From Devosia indica (GTDB lineage: Bacteria > Pseudomonadota > Alphaproteobacteria > Rhizobiales > Devosiaceae): DNA of 64,000 nt. Under the pieces are notes generated by a model. That model ran no database searches. It was not told the DNA's origin and saw nothing but the letters and a program-made list of their open reading frames with translations. The translations under genes were made by a program, and so were the position numbers. This document shows positions 46,270-54,548 of the stretch, piece by piece; within the stretch, counting starts at the first letter, position 1; each line of letters opens with the position of its first letter. The stretch spans positions 1 through 64,000 of the forward strand of contig NZ_PYVZ01000017.1 in NCBI RefSeq assembly GCF_003056405.1, written 5' to 3'.

Positions 46270-46605
46270 CTAGATCGGCATCCTCATGATTTCCTCATAG
46301 GCCGAAATCACCTTGTCGCGCAGGGTGACCATGCTCTCGATGGCCATTTCGGTTTCGCTCAGGGCGGTCACCATGTCGACGACATTGGCCTTGCCGCTGA
46401 CCATGTCGAGCGCCATCTGGTCGGACACCTTGCCCTGGTCGACCACGCCCTGGACATTCTGGGCCAACAGATCGGCAAAGTTGCCGCCCGCAGCCGGCGC
46501 GGCCGCGGTCAGGTCGGCCTGCGGCTTGGCGGACTGGTTGATCAGCCGGCTGGCATTGGAATAGGCGGCGGTTGCCGCATTGAATGGGGTATTGCTGACG
46601 GCCAT
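46270..46605 (-). CDS. fliE: Flagellar hook-basal body protein FliE
   Basis: FliE joins the MS ring to the proximal rod. The 111-residue protein has the C-terminal family helix VDMVTALSETEMAIESMVTLRDKVISAYEEIMRMPI and the preceding QVSDQMALDMVSGKAN stretch. The N-terminal half is low-complexity alanine-rich. It follows flgC after a 21-base gap. Confidence 0.95.
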   Translation of the reverse strand: MAVSNTPFNAATAAYSNASRLINQSAKPQADLTAAAPAAGGNFADLLAQNVQGVVDQGKVSDQMALDMVSGKANVVDMVTALSETEMAIESMVTLRDKVISAYEEIMRMPI

Positions 46606-46626
46606 TTGTGCTGTCTTTCTCGCTTA

Positions 46627-47037
46627 TCAGCCGCGCAGGATGTCGAGCGTGCGCCCGAGCATCTGGCGGGTGACGGTAACCACGTTGAGATTGGCCTCAT
46701 AGCTGCGCTGGGCCTGGCGCATGTCCACGGTTTCCACCAGCGTGTTCACATTGGGATATTGCACGAAGCCGCTCTCGTCGGCGGCCGGGTGTCCGGGCTC
46801 GTAGCGCGAGGAAAAATCGCTCATGTCATAGGCCAGCCGCCCGATTTCCACGACACGTCCGCCGACTTCGGCGTCGTAACTGGCCTGAAAGGTCGGGATG
46901 CGGCGGCGATAGGGCTCGTCGCCCGGCGCCTTGCCGGCTGAGTCGGCATTGGCGATGTTTTCCGCAATGACCCGCATCCGCGCCGTCTGGGCGTGCAGGC
47001 CGGTCGCTGCGATGCGAAGCGAAGAATTGAAGTCCAT
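46627..47037 (-). CDS. flgC: Flagellar rod protein FlgC
   Basis: FlgC is a proximal-rod subunit. The 136-residue protein has the rod N-terminal motif SLRIAATGLHAQTARMRVIAENIANADS and the C-terminal PNVNTLVETVDMRQAQRSYEANLNVV. The central region is short, as expected for FlgC. It lies downstream of flgB in the same operon with a 76-base gap containing a repeat-like sequence. Confidence 0.96.
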   Translation of the reverse strand: MDFNSSLRIAATGLHAQTARMRVIAENIANADSAGKAPGDEPYRRRIPTFQASYDAEVGGRVVEIGRLAYDMSDFSSRYEPGHPAADESGFVQYPNVNTLVETVDMRQAQRSYEANLNVVTVTRQMLGRTLDILRG

Positions 47038-47068
47038 GCGTTACCCCTGAGGCCTTCCTTGTTGGTCG

Positions 47069-47116
47069 CGCTTCCGAACCGAAAAACTGGTGCCCACTTT
47101 TTCTGGAAACGCTCTA
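47069..47116. repeat. Rhizobiales-type extragenic repeat relic
   Basis: The stretch beginning CGCTTCCGAACCGAAAAACTG and ending CTGGAAACGCTCTAG resembles a short dispersed repeat that I recall from many Hyphomicrobiales genomes. It runs into the flgB stop codon (CTAG). The identification is from memory and only one copy lies in this window. Confidence 0.5.
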
Positions 47117-47518
47117 GACGTTCTTGCCCAGCGCGACGCGCAGGATGCGGACGGATTTCTGGTAGAGCGAGGTCGCCGCCTGATAGTCCATCATATTGGT
47201 GGTGACCTTCATCATCTCGTCTTCGAGCGTGACGCCGTTGCCTTCTGGCGTGACCTCGAAATTGGCCATGCGCTGTGCATTGAAGGCGCCCTCCCCCGAC
47301 GAGGCTGAAAAATGCATGGGCTGCGTGACGGTGGTGACGACAGCCGAAGAGACCATCATCCCCTGCCGGTCGGCGAATTCATATTGCTTGAGATCCCGCC
47401 CGCGATAGCCGGGCGTTTCGGCATTGGCGACATTCTCGGCCAACAGGCCTTGACGGGTCTGGTGCCAGCGCATCTTGTCGGTCAGCGCCGAAAAGACTGG
47501 CATATCCATGAGGCCCAT
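47114..47518 (-). CDS. flgB: Flagellar rod protein FlgB
   Basis: FlgB is the innermost rod subunit. The 134-residue protein has the family N-terminus DMPVFSALTDKMRWHQTRQGLLAENVANAETPGYRGRDL and the C-terminal helix EMMKVTTNMMDYQAATSLYQKSVRILRVALGK. It is the first gene of the block that runs to flhB. A perfect CtrA box lies 55 bases upstream of its ATG. Confidence 0.96.
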   Translation of the reverse strand: MGLMDMPVFSALTDKMRWHQTRQGLLAENVANAETPGYRGRDLKQYEFADRQGMMVSSAVVTTVTQPMHFSASSGEGAFNAQRMANFEVTPEGNGVTLEDEMMKVTTNMMDYQAATSLYQKSVRILRVALGKNV

Positions 47519-47572
47519 GGCCCAAGCTCCCCGGAAACAAATTCAATTAGGCAATTCTTGCCGGGTGAATGG

Positions 47573-47587
47573 TTAATCAAGCGTTAA
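47573..47587. promoter_or_regulatory. CtrA-binding box between flgB and fliO
   Basis: TTAATCAAGCGTTAA is a perfect TTAA-N7-TTAA CtrA site. It lies 55 bases upstream of flgB and 155 bases upstream of fliO, in the only divergent promoter region serving both flagellar blocks. CtrA control of early flagellar genes is established in Caulobacter and relatives; binding here is an inference. Confidence 0.65.
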
Positions 47588-47741
47588 TCCGGCCTTTCGC
47601 TGGCCTGAAACCACGTGCATTCTGCAAAATTGATGGGCGAACTAGGCAGGAAGTGCCGCCCATGTCGACCAACACCTATTGCCCCACCCGGAATCGCGCT
47701 ATGTGCGTTGTCCGACCTGAAATGCTCTGGAGGCGCGGCTC

Positions 47742-48371
47742 TTGCAATTCATTACCGGACTGTTCGGCGGCAGCGGCAACACCATCCTGACCATGATCCT
47801 GGCGCTTGGCATCGTGCTGGTGCTGATCGTGCTGGCCGTCTGGTTCCTCAAGCTGATCTCCAACGTTTCGGGCAATGCCGCGCGCGGCCGCAACCGGCGC
47901 CTGGCCGTGGTCGACACCCTCGCCCTCGACCAGAAGCGGCAATTGGTGATCGTGCGGCGCGACAATGTCGAACATCTGATCCTGACCGGTGGCCCGCACG
48001 ACGTCGTGGTGGAGACCGGCATTGCCGTGCCCGAAGCCGCCCCGGCCCAGCCGGCCCGGCGCGGCCTGCCCTCCCTTTCAGCCCGACGGCCGGCAAGTGC
48101 CCGGACGGCAACCGCCCCCGCTCAACCAGCCCCCGCCGATCCGGAACCCGCCGCCCCGCCGGTCCCCGAACCAGCCAAGCGCCCCGGCCGCTCCTTGCGC
48201 CACACCGGCCTGCTCCGGCCGGTCAGCGTGCAGGACCCAACGCTATCCGTTGAAAACCTGGATGCGCCGGGCGAGACGCCTGCCGACTCAGATAGAGAGG
48301 TCGGTGGCGACACGGTGAGCGAAGGCACAGCGCTTGAGCATGACAATAGCGAGCAGGCCAACCGGAACTGA
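47742..48371 (+). CDS. fliO: Flagellar biosynthesis protein FliO
   Basis: FliO helps assemble the FliP ring. The 209-residue protein has one membrane helix near the N-terminus (ILTMILALGIVLVLIVLAVWFLKLI). The FliO cytosolic segment RNRRLAVVDTLALDQKRQLVIVRRDNVEHLILTGGPHDVVVE follows. The remaining 110 residues are a disordered alanine/proline-rich tail. A TTG start at 47742 is supported by TGGAGG upstream. Its end overlaps the fliP start by about 32 bases. Confidence 0.88.
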   Translation: MQFITGLFGGSGNTILTMILALGIVLVLIVLAVWFLKLISNVSGNAARGRNRRLAVVDTLALDQKRQLVIVRRDNVEHLILTGGPHDVVVETGIAVPEAAPAQPARRGLPSLSARRPASARTATAPAQPAPADPEPAAPPVPEPAKRPGRSLRHTGLLRPVSVQDPTLSVENLDAPGETPADSDREVGGDTVSEGTALEHDNSEQANRN

Positions 48372-49125
48372 ACCGGCGCGTAAGGCGCGCTGGCGCTTCC
48401 TGCTGCCGCTTCTGACCGCCGTTGGCCTCTTGCTGCTCTGGTCCCAGGACGCTTTCGCGCAGGCCCTCTCCATTGATTTCGGCGACGAGACCACGCTGAC
48501 CGAGCGGGCCATTCAGCTCATCGGGCTGATTACCCTGCTCTCGCTGGCCCCATCGATCCTGGTGATGGTGACCAGCTTCACCCGCATCGTGGTGGTGCTC
48601 TCGCTGCTGCGCACTGCCATCGGCCTGCAGACCGCACCGCCCAACACCGTCATGGTGTCCTTGGCGCTATTCCTCACCCTGTTCATCATGCAGCCGACCC
48701 TGCAACAGAGCTACGAACAGGGCATCGCCCCATTGATGGCGGGCGAGATCGAATTCGCCGAGGCTTTCGACGCCGGCGTCGCGCCGATCCATGAATTCAT
48801 GCGCGCCAATGTGCGCGATCGCGATCTGGAGCTGTTCTACGACCTTTCGGAAACGGCGCTGCCCGATGAGCCGGAAGCCATTCCACTGCAGCTTCTCGTG
48901 CCGGCTTTCATGATCTCCGAGCTGCGCCGGGCGTTCGAAATCGGCTTCCTGCTGTTCCTGCCCTTCGTGGTCATCGACATGGTCGTGGCCTCGGTGCTGA
49001 TGAGCATGGGCATGATGATGCTGCCTCCGGTGGTGATCTCGCTGCCCTTCAAGCTGATCTTCTTCGTGCTGGTCGACGGCTGGTATCTGGTGGCCGGGTC
49101 GCTGGTCCGAAGTTTTACCAGTTAG
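48340..49125 (+). CDS. fliP: Flagellar export gate protein FliP
   Basis: FliP is the pentameric core of the flagellar export gate. The 261-residue protein has a cleavable signal-like N-terminus ending SQDAFAQA. The FliP signatures are TSFTRIVVVLSLLRTAIGLQTAPPNTVMVSLALFLT and VPAFMISELRRAFEIGFLLFLPFVVIDMVVASVLMSMGMMMLPPV. ATG 48340 is preferred over a TTG two codons earlier. It overlaps fliO and is followed after two bases by an unknown gene. Confidence 0.96.
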   Translation: MTIASRPTGTEPARKARWRFLLPLLTAVGLLLLWSQDAFAQALSIDFGDETTLTERAIQLIGLITLLSLAPSILVMVTSFTRIVVVLSLLRTAIGLQTAPPNTVMVSLALFLTLFIMQPTLQQSYEQGIAPLMAGEIEFAEAFDAGVAPIHEFMRANVRDRDLELFYDLSETALPDEPEAIPLQLLVPAFMISELRRAFEIGFLLFLPFVVIDMVVASVLMSMGMMMLPPVVISLPFKLIFFVLVDGWYLVAGSLVRSFTS

Positions 49126-49127
49126 CG

Positions 49128-49586
49128 ATGTACCGGCTCAAACCCGGCATAAAGCGGGACATAGTGCGGCGCTGGGCCCTGCCCGATCGCATCTTTTTCG
49201 GCCACGGCGCCTGCCACATCCTGGCCGGGGTCTATCTTGCCGAGTGCCCCCTGGCCGGATTTCACGCCGAACGGATCATTCCCAAAGACGATGTGCCGGG
49301 CGGCCACATGTACATCACCGATGGCCTGATTGCTTTCGACTATCATGGCTACAGCCTGCGCGAGCGCCTGCTGGCGCATCATTGTCGGAGCTGGGCAACT
49401 GACTATCCAGGCTGGGACTGCGACATCGAAATCGTCGACTTCCCCATACTCGGCGCCCATGCGCTCAATTCACGCAAGATGCTGGGGCCGGATCAACATC
49501 TGGGAGACACAATCGCCCGCGCCAAGGCCTTCATAGGGCGATTCGCACATGCAGAACGGGCGGCGAAAGTGCACGCCATGGCCTAG
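49128..49586 (+). CDS. Conserved hypothetical protein coupled to fliP
   Basis: The 152-residue soluble protein (YRLKPGIKRDIVRRWALPDRIFFGHGACHILAGVYLAECP) has no signal peptide or membrane helix. It is rich in aromatic and histidine residues (HGYSLRERLLAHH). Its ATG begins two bases after the fliP stop, which implies co-expression with the export gate. Its stop is palindromically shared (CTAG) with the convergent large TPR gene. I do not recognise its family; a link to flagella rests on position alone. Confidence 0.7.
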   Translation: MYRLKPGIKRDIVRRWALPDRIFFGHGACHILAGVYLAECPLAGFHAERIIPKDDVPGGHMYITDGLIAFDYHGYSLRERLLAHHCRSWATDYPGWDCDIEIVDFPILGAHALNSRKMLGPDQHLGDTIARAKAFIGRFAHAERAAKVHAMA

Positions 49587-52500
49587 AGCGAGGCCAGGCC
49601 TGCATCGGGCTGGCTGGCATTGACCGGCGTCAGGGCGCCCTCGCCCGAATAGGTCTCGCGATAGGACGAGAGGAATGCCGTGAGGCTGTCGAGGGCAGCG
49701 ACCTCAGCAGCGACCTGCTTGAACTCAAGGCTGGTGGCCTGGATCGGTCCGGTCACGAAATCGAACATCGGCCATTCAGGCGAAGCCACCATGCGCTCGC
49801 CGAACTTGGCCCGCAACCGGGACAGGCCGAACTTGTCCCCCGCCAGCACATAGCCGACCGCCGCCTTGATCAGCCCCATGCGCCCCGAGCGATCCAACGG
49901 CCGCCCTTCGGGCTCATTGCCATAGATGACCTCGATCATCTCACCGGCCTGGCTGTAGCGGCGCGCAGTCCAATGCGCATCAATGCGCATCAGCTCGACA
50001 TCCTTGCCATCCATATTGCTGATCAGGTCAAGCGCGAGCTGGTCGCGACCGCCGTCGATCATGGCGCGCGCCTCGAGTAGGCGCCGCTGGCGCTGCAGCG
50101 ACTCCGGCAGGCCCGGCAATTGCGTCTCATTGAGCACGCGCAACGCGTCCTGCGGCTTGCGATCAGCGAGGTAAATCACCGCAAGATCTGCGGCGATCTG
50201 CGTGCGCGCCACGCCCCGCAGGCGATTGTCGAGCTGGTATTGCAGCAGGTCTGCGGCCTGGGTGAGCAGGTCCACGCGCACCAGCCGGCGGGCCAGATTG
50301 CGGATCATCTCGTCGCCACGTGCACCAGGCGGGGTCAGGTGGCGGAAATCGTAATAGATCGCCAGCGCCTCGACCGGACCGATGGAATCGGCGACCCCAT
50401 TGAGGAACAAATCGGCAAACATTGCCTGCGCCTGATCGCGCAGACCATTGACCGCCGGGCTCTCGGGGTAATTGGCCACGGCCGCTTTCACGGTTTCGAA
50501 GCCGGGCCGGTATTCCCCATTGCGGAAATAGAGCTTGGCCAAGAGGGTCTGCATATCGGCCTCCAGCGCATCGCCACGCCAGAGCAGCGTTTCGGCCGCC
50601 AGCGTCTGGGTGCCCTTGGCAAGGTCAAGCCGCCCTTCCTGATCGAGCAGCAGCAGCGTCCGATAGACCGCTTCGGCGCGCGTGGGACGAATTTCGGCAG
50701 CAATCACCTGCCCATACGTGTCCAGCGCTTCCTGATTGCGGCCCTCGGCCTCATCGATGCGCCCGGACAGCAGATGATGCAACGACGCGTCTTCAATGCT
50801 GAGGCTGGCAAAATCCACATCGTCCAGCATGCGCCGCGCCAGCGTCGGGTCTTCCGCCTCCACGGCCGCGCGCGCAGCCGCGAGGCGGAAGCGATTGCGG
50901 GCCCATTCCGGATAGCTGTCGGCAACGGACCGAGCTTCGAGCGCATCGAAGCGGGCACCGCGATAGTCGTGGCTTTCCGCGCGCGCAATGGTCCGCCAGA
51001 ACAGCGAATCCACATCCTGGTCGAGCGAAGGCGCGTTCAGCGTCTGCAAGGCATCGCGCGGACGCCCCGCCAGCACATCGGCAATGGCCGTCGTCGTCCG
51101 GATCTTGCGGGTCAGGTCTTCGGCCCGCAGATCACTCTCGAGAACCCGCAACACGCCCAGGGCCTCGAACGCCAGCCGGTTAGCGACCAGGAACTGGGCA
51201 TAGTCGAGCCGTGCAATATCGCGTTCGCGTCCTTCATTGGTGGCGGCAGCGCGCTCCATCTCATCCCGCTTGTCCGCAAGCGCAACCGGGTCGCGCTCTT
51301 CCAGCGCCCGCAGGTCCAGATAGCCGGCCCGCGCCGCCTCCTGCGCCTCCGAACCGGAATTGCGAAGGCTGTCGATGGCCGAAACGGTCAACCCGCTGGT
51401 CGATGAAATGACCGCCACCTGGCTCTCGACATCGACTTCCAGATTGGTCGATTTGGGTTTGACCACCAGGCCGTGCACGCTGCGTAGCGCGGTGAAATCC
51501 ACATAGTCCAGCGACCGGGTCAGTCCGCGGGCTGGCGGGAAGGCTGTGACCACCTTGAGCACATCGCCGACCAGCGGATCGCGGAATTCATGCTGCCGGC
51601 CGGGCCGGGCCATGTCCGCAACCATTTCGAACGAGCCTTCGATGTCGCGGCGCCGCGACAGGCTCATCGGTTCGGTAGGGCTCAGCATCATGTCGCCAAG
51701 CGAGAGCACCCAAGCCATGCCTTCCGAACCCAGGGTCGCCAGACGATCCTGGGTCAGGTCCAGCCGCACCACCTGCGTGTCGCCCGAAGAAACCACAGTG
51801 AAGTCACTGGCGACGGCATCCAGGTCCATCGACCCGCCGGGTGCCTCGATACCGCTGACCGTGTCGAAGATCATCCAGACCGTGTCGCCGCGACGGAACA
51901 CGGCGGCCGGCGTATCCTGCTCGAAAGGGAAGACCACGCGAACCGTATTGCCCAGCACATTGATGAAGGGAGTAATGGTCTCCGGGCTATCCGCCTGCAG
52001 GGCCGAAATCGTCGGCTCCTGATGTGCTTCGGCCTCCTGCGCGGCGGCCACTTGCGCGGCCTCGGCTTCCAGATCGGCCGGGGTCAGCGCCGGCAGCGTC
52101 TGACCCGCAATATCGATGTCGAGCACATATTGCGACGGGGAAATGGCGTAGAAGCGCGGCTCGACGCCCTCGGCAAAGATGAAGCTGGCAGCGGCGCCAT
52201 CGGCGGAATAGCCCGACTGCATCGAAACGATCTCTTCGGGCAGGCTGGCGATCAGGCCCGTCAGGTCCATCTCGACCGGCCATTCGAAAGTGGCGGCGCC
52301 CACTTCACCCTTCTTGGTGAAGGAGCCTTCGGTTGGCACAGTCCAGTCGAATTGCAGGCGCATGAAGGTGGCATTGCGCCCAATCCGGACATCCACCTGC
52401 GGATCAAGCTCGGCGGCAAGGCGTGCCTTGCGATCACGTTCGGCCTGAATTGCGGCAAGGCGCGCCCGCTCGGCCAGCTCGTCGATAATATCCTGCGGCA

Positions 52501-52948
52501 GGGCGGGCGGCATGCCCTGCCAATCGGGCGGCATCAGGTCAACAAATAGCTTCTCGCCCGCTTCGATACGATTGAAATTGAAGCTGCTCTTGAGCCCGAT
52601 GCGCAGCCCGCGCCGGTCCGGATCGATCCGCGCGATCGAGAGGTAGTTCGGCATGGTCGTGGCGACATCGGGCAGCAGGATATCGACCGGCTCGGCAAAT
52701 TCCACCGAAAGCACGCCATTGTCGATGCGGAACTCATATTCCGGCAGGGTGTCGCGGGAGGGAAAGCTGAGGATCAGCCGGGCATAGCCCTCTTCCTCGG
52801 TGGCAAAGAGCTGCCCCTGTTCCTGTGCCAGCGCAGGCGTAATCGCCATCATGGCGCAGGCCAGGGTTGCCGCCGCGATAGCGCGAGACACAGCTCGCCA
52901 ACCTGAACTGATTGCGGTCTTCACCGGCTTTCTGCCCGCCCGACGCAT
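49583..52948 (-). CDS. Large periplasmic AMIN-like/TPR protein in the flagellar locus
   Basis: The 1121-residue protein has a signal peptide (cleavage near ITPALAQ-EQ). The N-terminal third is beta-rich, with segments that resemble AMIN-type domains (EEGYARLILSFPSRDTLPEY, EFRIDNGVLSVEFAEPVDI, GEKLFVDLMPP). Charged linkers follow (residues about 155-185). The helical C-terminal half has TPR-like repeats (for example DARDALQTLNAPSLD, LLKLYFRNGEYRPGFETVKAAV, ADLAVIYLADRKPQDALRVLNE). It is the last gene of the fliL-fliM-DUF6468-motE block, 164 bases after motE. It could be a motor or peptidoglycan-associated scaffold, but that is an inference. Confidence 0.75.
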   Translation of the reverse strand: MRRAGRKPVKTAISSGWRAVSRAIAAATLACAMMAITPALAQEQGQLFATEEEGYARLILSFPSRDTLPEYEFRIDNGVLSVEFAEPVDILLPDVATTMPNYLSIARIDPDRRGLRIGLKSSFNFNRIEAGEKLFVDLMPPDWQGMPPALPQDIIDELAERARLAAIQAERDRKARLAAELDPQVDVRIGRNATFMRLQFDWTVPTEGSFTKKGEVGAATFEWPVEMDLTGLIASLPEEIVSMQSGYSADGAAASFIFAEGVEPRFYAISPSQYVLDIDIAGQTLPALTPADLEAEAAQVAAAQEAEAHQEPTISALQADSPETITPFINVLGNTVRVVFPFEQDTPAAVFRRGDTVWMIFDTVSGIEAPGGSMDLDAVASDFTVVSSGDTQVVRLDLTQDRLATLGSEGMAWVLSLGDMMLSPTEPMSLSRRRDIEGSFEMVADMARPGRQHEFRDPLVGDVLKVVTAFPPARGLTRSLDYVDFTALRSVHGLVVKPKSTNLEVDVESQVAVISSTSGLTVSAIDSLRNSGSEAQEAARAGYLDLRALEERDPVALADKRDEMERAAATNEGRERDIARLDYAQFLVANRLAFEALGVLRVLESDLRAEDLTRKIRTTTAIADVLAGRPRDALQTLNAPSLDQDVDSLFWRTIARAESHDYRGARFDALEARSVADSYPEWARNRFRLAAARAAVEAEDPTLARRMLDDVDFASLSIEDASLHHLLSGRIDEAEGRNQEALDTYGQVIAAEIRPTRAEAVYRTLLLLDQEGRLDLAKGTQTLAAETLLWRGDALEADMQTLLAKLYFRNGEYRPGFETVKAAVANYPESPAVNGLRDQAQAMFADLFLNGVADSIGPVEALAIYYDFRHLTPPGARGDEMIRNLARRLVRVDLLTQAADLLQYQLDNRLRGVARTQIAADLAVIYLADRKPQDALRVLNETQLPGLPESLQRQRRLLEARAMIDGGRDQLALDLISNMDGKDVELMRIDAHWTARRYSQAGEMIEVIYGNEPEGRPLDRSGRMGLIKAAVGYVLAGDKFGLSRLRAKFGERMVASPEWPMFDFVTGPIQATSLEFKQVAAEVAALDSLTAFLSSYRETYSGEGALTPVNASQPDAGLASL

Positions 52949-53112
52949 ACAAGTCGCGAATACAGGGACGGGCAGACAGGCCCAAAATCCTCAGGAAACG
53001 CGAGGGTTACAACACTCAGAAGGGCGCCGCCTTCTGGACGGCAAGCCACCTCTTCGCATCAACCCTAGCGACCGGTGCTTAACGTGCCCCTAAGGGGAAA
53101 GCTGGCAATTGC

Positions 53113-54120
53113 CTATTGTCCGACGATCTGGGGCAGATCCGCCAGCGCCTCCGGCGCCATCTGGTCCAGCGGATCCGTGCCGGCCGAGGCCATGCGCACC
53201 GTCAGCTCCTGGGCCCGCATCGTGTCCATCTCGGCCAGGATCGGGGCCATCTTGCGCGGGCTCATCATCTTGGCCACGCGCAGCAGCACTTCAATGTCCA
53301 GGGCATTGAAGATATTGGCGGCATCCTTGGGCTTCATGGTCTCATACATGGCCACGATGCCGGCAAACTGCCCCTCTTCCATTTCCTTGCGCTGCTCGAC
53401 CAGCGAGGCAATCTCGTCCTCAATCGATTGCAGGGTCTGCTGGCGCTCTTCGATGCGCTTTTCGGCGGCCTCGACCAGCGACGCGCGCATGGCCAGTTCC
53501 TGTTCGTAGCTTTCCAGCTCTGTGCGGCGTGTCGACAGACGCTCCAGCAGGGCCTGCTCGGTCACCGACGTCTCGCCGCCGCCCAGCGGCACCACGCCAT
53601 TGGGTGTCAGCACCTGCGGCAAGGCATCGGCGAGCGGCGGGCAGTCGCCGGGAATGACCAGCAACTCGCCTTCGCTGGTGTCCGCCTCCCCAACCTCGGC
53701 TACCGGACGCGGATCGCAGGCATTTTCAGCGGCAATCACATTGCTGACCGCGCCCTCATCGGCAGCAGCCTCGCCATGCGCATCGGCTTCGGCATCTTCG
53801 CTGCCGTGCTCGTCCGTGTCCTCGCCATGCCCGGAGGCCGGCGCGCCGTGCCCGTCATCGCCGCCCGCCTCGCCTAATGTGGGAGCAGCATCGGTTAGAG
53901 TGGGACTGCCATCCTCTATAGTCGGCTCGCTGGCCAGAGTAACGGTTTCGCCAGATGTAGCTGCGCCACCACCTTGGTCACCACCGCCACCGCCGGCAGC
54001 CTGCGCCGTGCCCACACCGGTCAGCACATAGCCGCCATTGGTCACCAGCCCCACGGTCTTGAGGACCAGCAGGGCCGAGACGGCCAGGATAACAACGGGG
54101 AGCAGGCGGATATTGGTCAC
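53113..54120 (-). CDS. MotE-family protein (MgtE_N-like domain)
   Basis: The 335-residue protein has an N-terminal membrane anchor (LPVVILAVSALLVLKTVGLV) and a long disordered acidic, histidine- and alanine-rich linker. A coiled coil lies at about residues 215-260 (RRTELESYEQELAMRASLVEAAEKRIEERQQTLQSIEDEI), then an MgtE N-terminal-like helical domain (MYETMKPKDAANIFNALDIEVLLRVAKMMSPRKMAPILAEMD). In rhizobia MotE is a periplasmic chaperone needed for motility. It overlaps the DUF6468 gene by four bases. The extra disordered linker is longer than I expect for the family. Confidence 0.85.
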   Translation of the reverse strand: MTNIRLLPVVILAVSALLVLKTVGLVTNGGYVLTGVGTAQAAGGGGGDQGGGAATSGETVTLASEPTIEDGSPTLTDAAPTLGEAGGDDGHGAPASGHGEDTDEHGSEDAEADAHGEAAADEGAVSNVIAAENACDPRPVAEVGEADTSEGELLVIPGDCPPLADALPQVLTPNGVVPLGGGETSVTEQALLERLSTRRTELESYEQELAMRASLVEAAEKRIEERQQTLQSIEDEIASLVEQRKEMEEGQFAGIVAMYETMKPKDAANIFNALDIEVLLRVAKMMSPRKMAPILAEMDTMRAQELTVRMASAGTDPLDQMAPEALADLPQIVGQ

Positions 54121-54548
54121 GCGGCGGCCCCACGGCTGCGCACGCGCTCGGACAATTGCTGCAGTGCCGTCTGCACCTTGTTGGGCGCTTCCACCGGCTC
54201 AATGGCCTGGCTATGGCGCGCCACACTGGTGATCTTGGCGATACGCTCCATCAGCACGGTTCCAGCCGTCACGTGATTGGCCAGTTCAACGCCAAAGCGC
54301 TCGGCCTCTTCCATGCGCGCGCTCAGCGTCAGGTCCGCCTCGACAGCGGTGCCCTTGAGCTCCTTGATCGCCTGATTGGCCAGATTGGTCGCGCTGACCA
54401 GATCGGCCACCATCTTGGCCATGGCGTCCTTGTCCTGATGCAGGCGCTTCAGGCGCTGGTTGAGCAGAACGCAATATCCAATGGTCAGGGCCAGCAGAAT
54501 TGCCACGGCGCCTTCCACAAACAGTCCAAGCGGCAGCCCCAACATCAT
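54117..54548 (-). CDS. DUF6468 flagellar-locus protein
   Basis: The 143-residue protein has one membrane helix (FVEGAVAILLALTIGYCVLLNQRLKRL) followed by a coiled coil (MAKMVADLVSATNLANQAIKELKGTAVEADLTLSARMEEAERFGVELANHV). It belongs to a small family found next to fliM and motE in alphaproteobacteria, to which I give the DUF6468 name from memory. It overlaps fliM and motE by four bases each, so all are co-translated. The function is unknown. Confidence 0.8.
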   Translation of the reverse strand: MMLGLPLGLFVEGAVAILLALTIGYCVLLNQRLKRLHQDKDAMAKMVADLVSATNLANQAIKELKGTAVEADLTLSARMEEAERFGVELANHVTAGTVLMERIAKITSVARHSQAIEPVEAPNKVQTALQQLSERVRSRGAAA

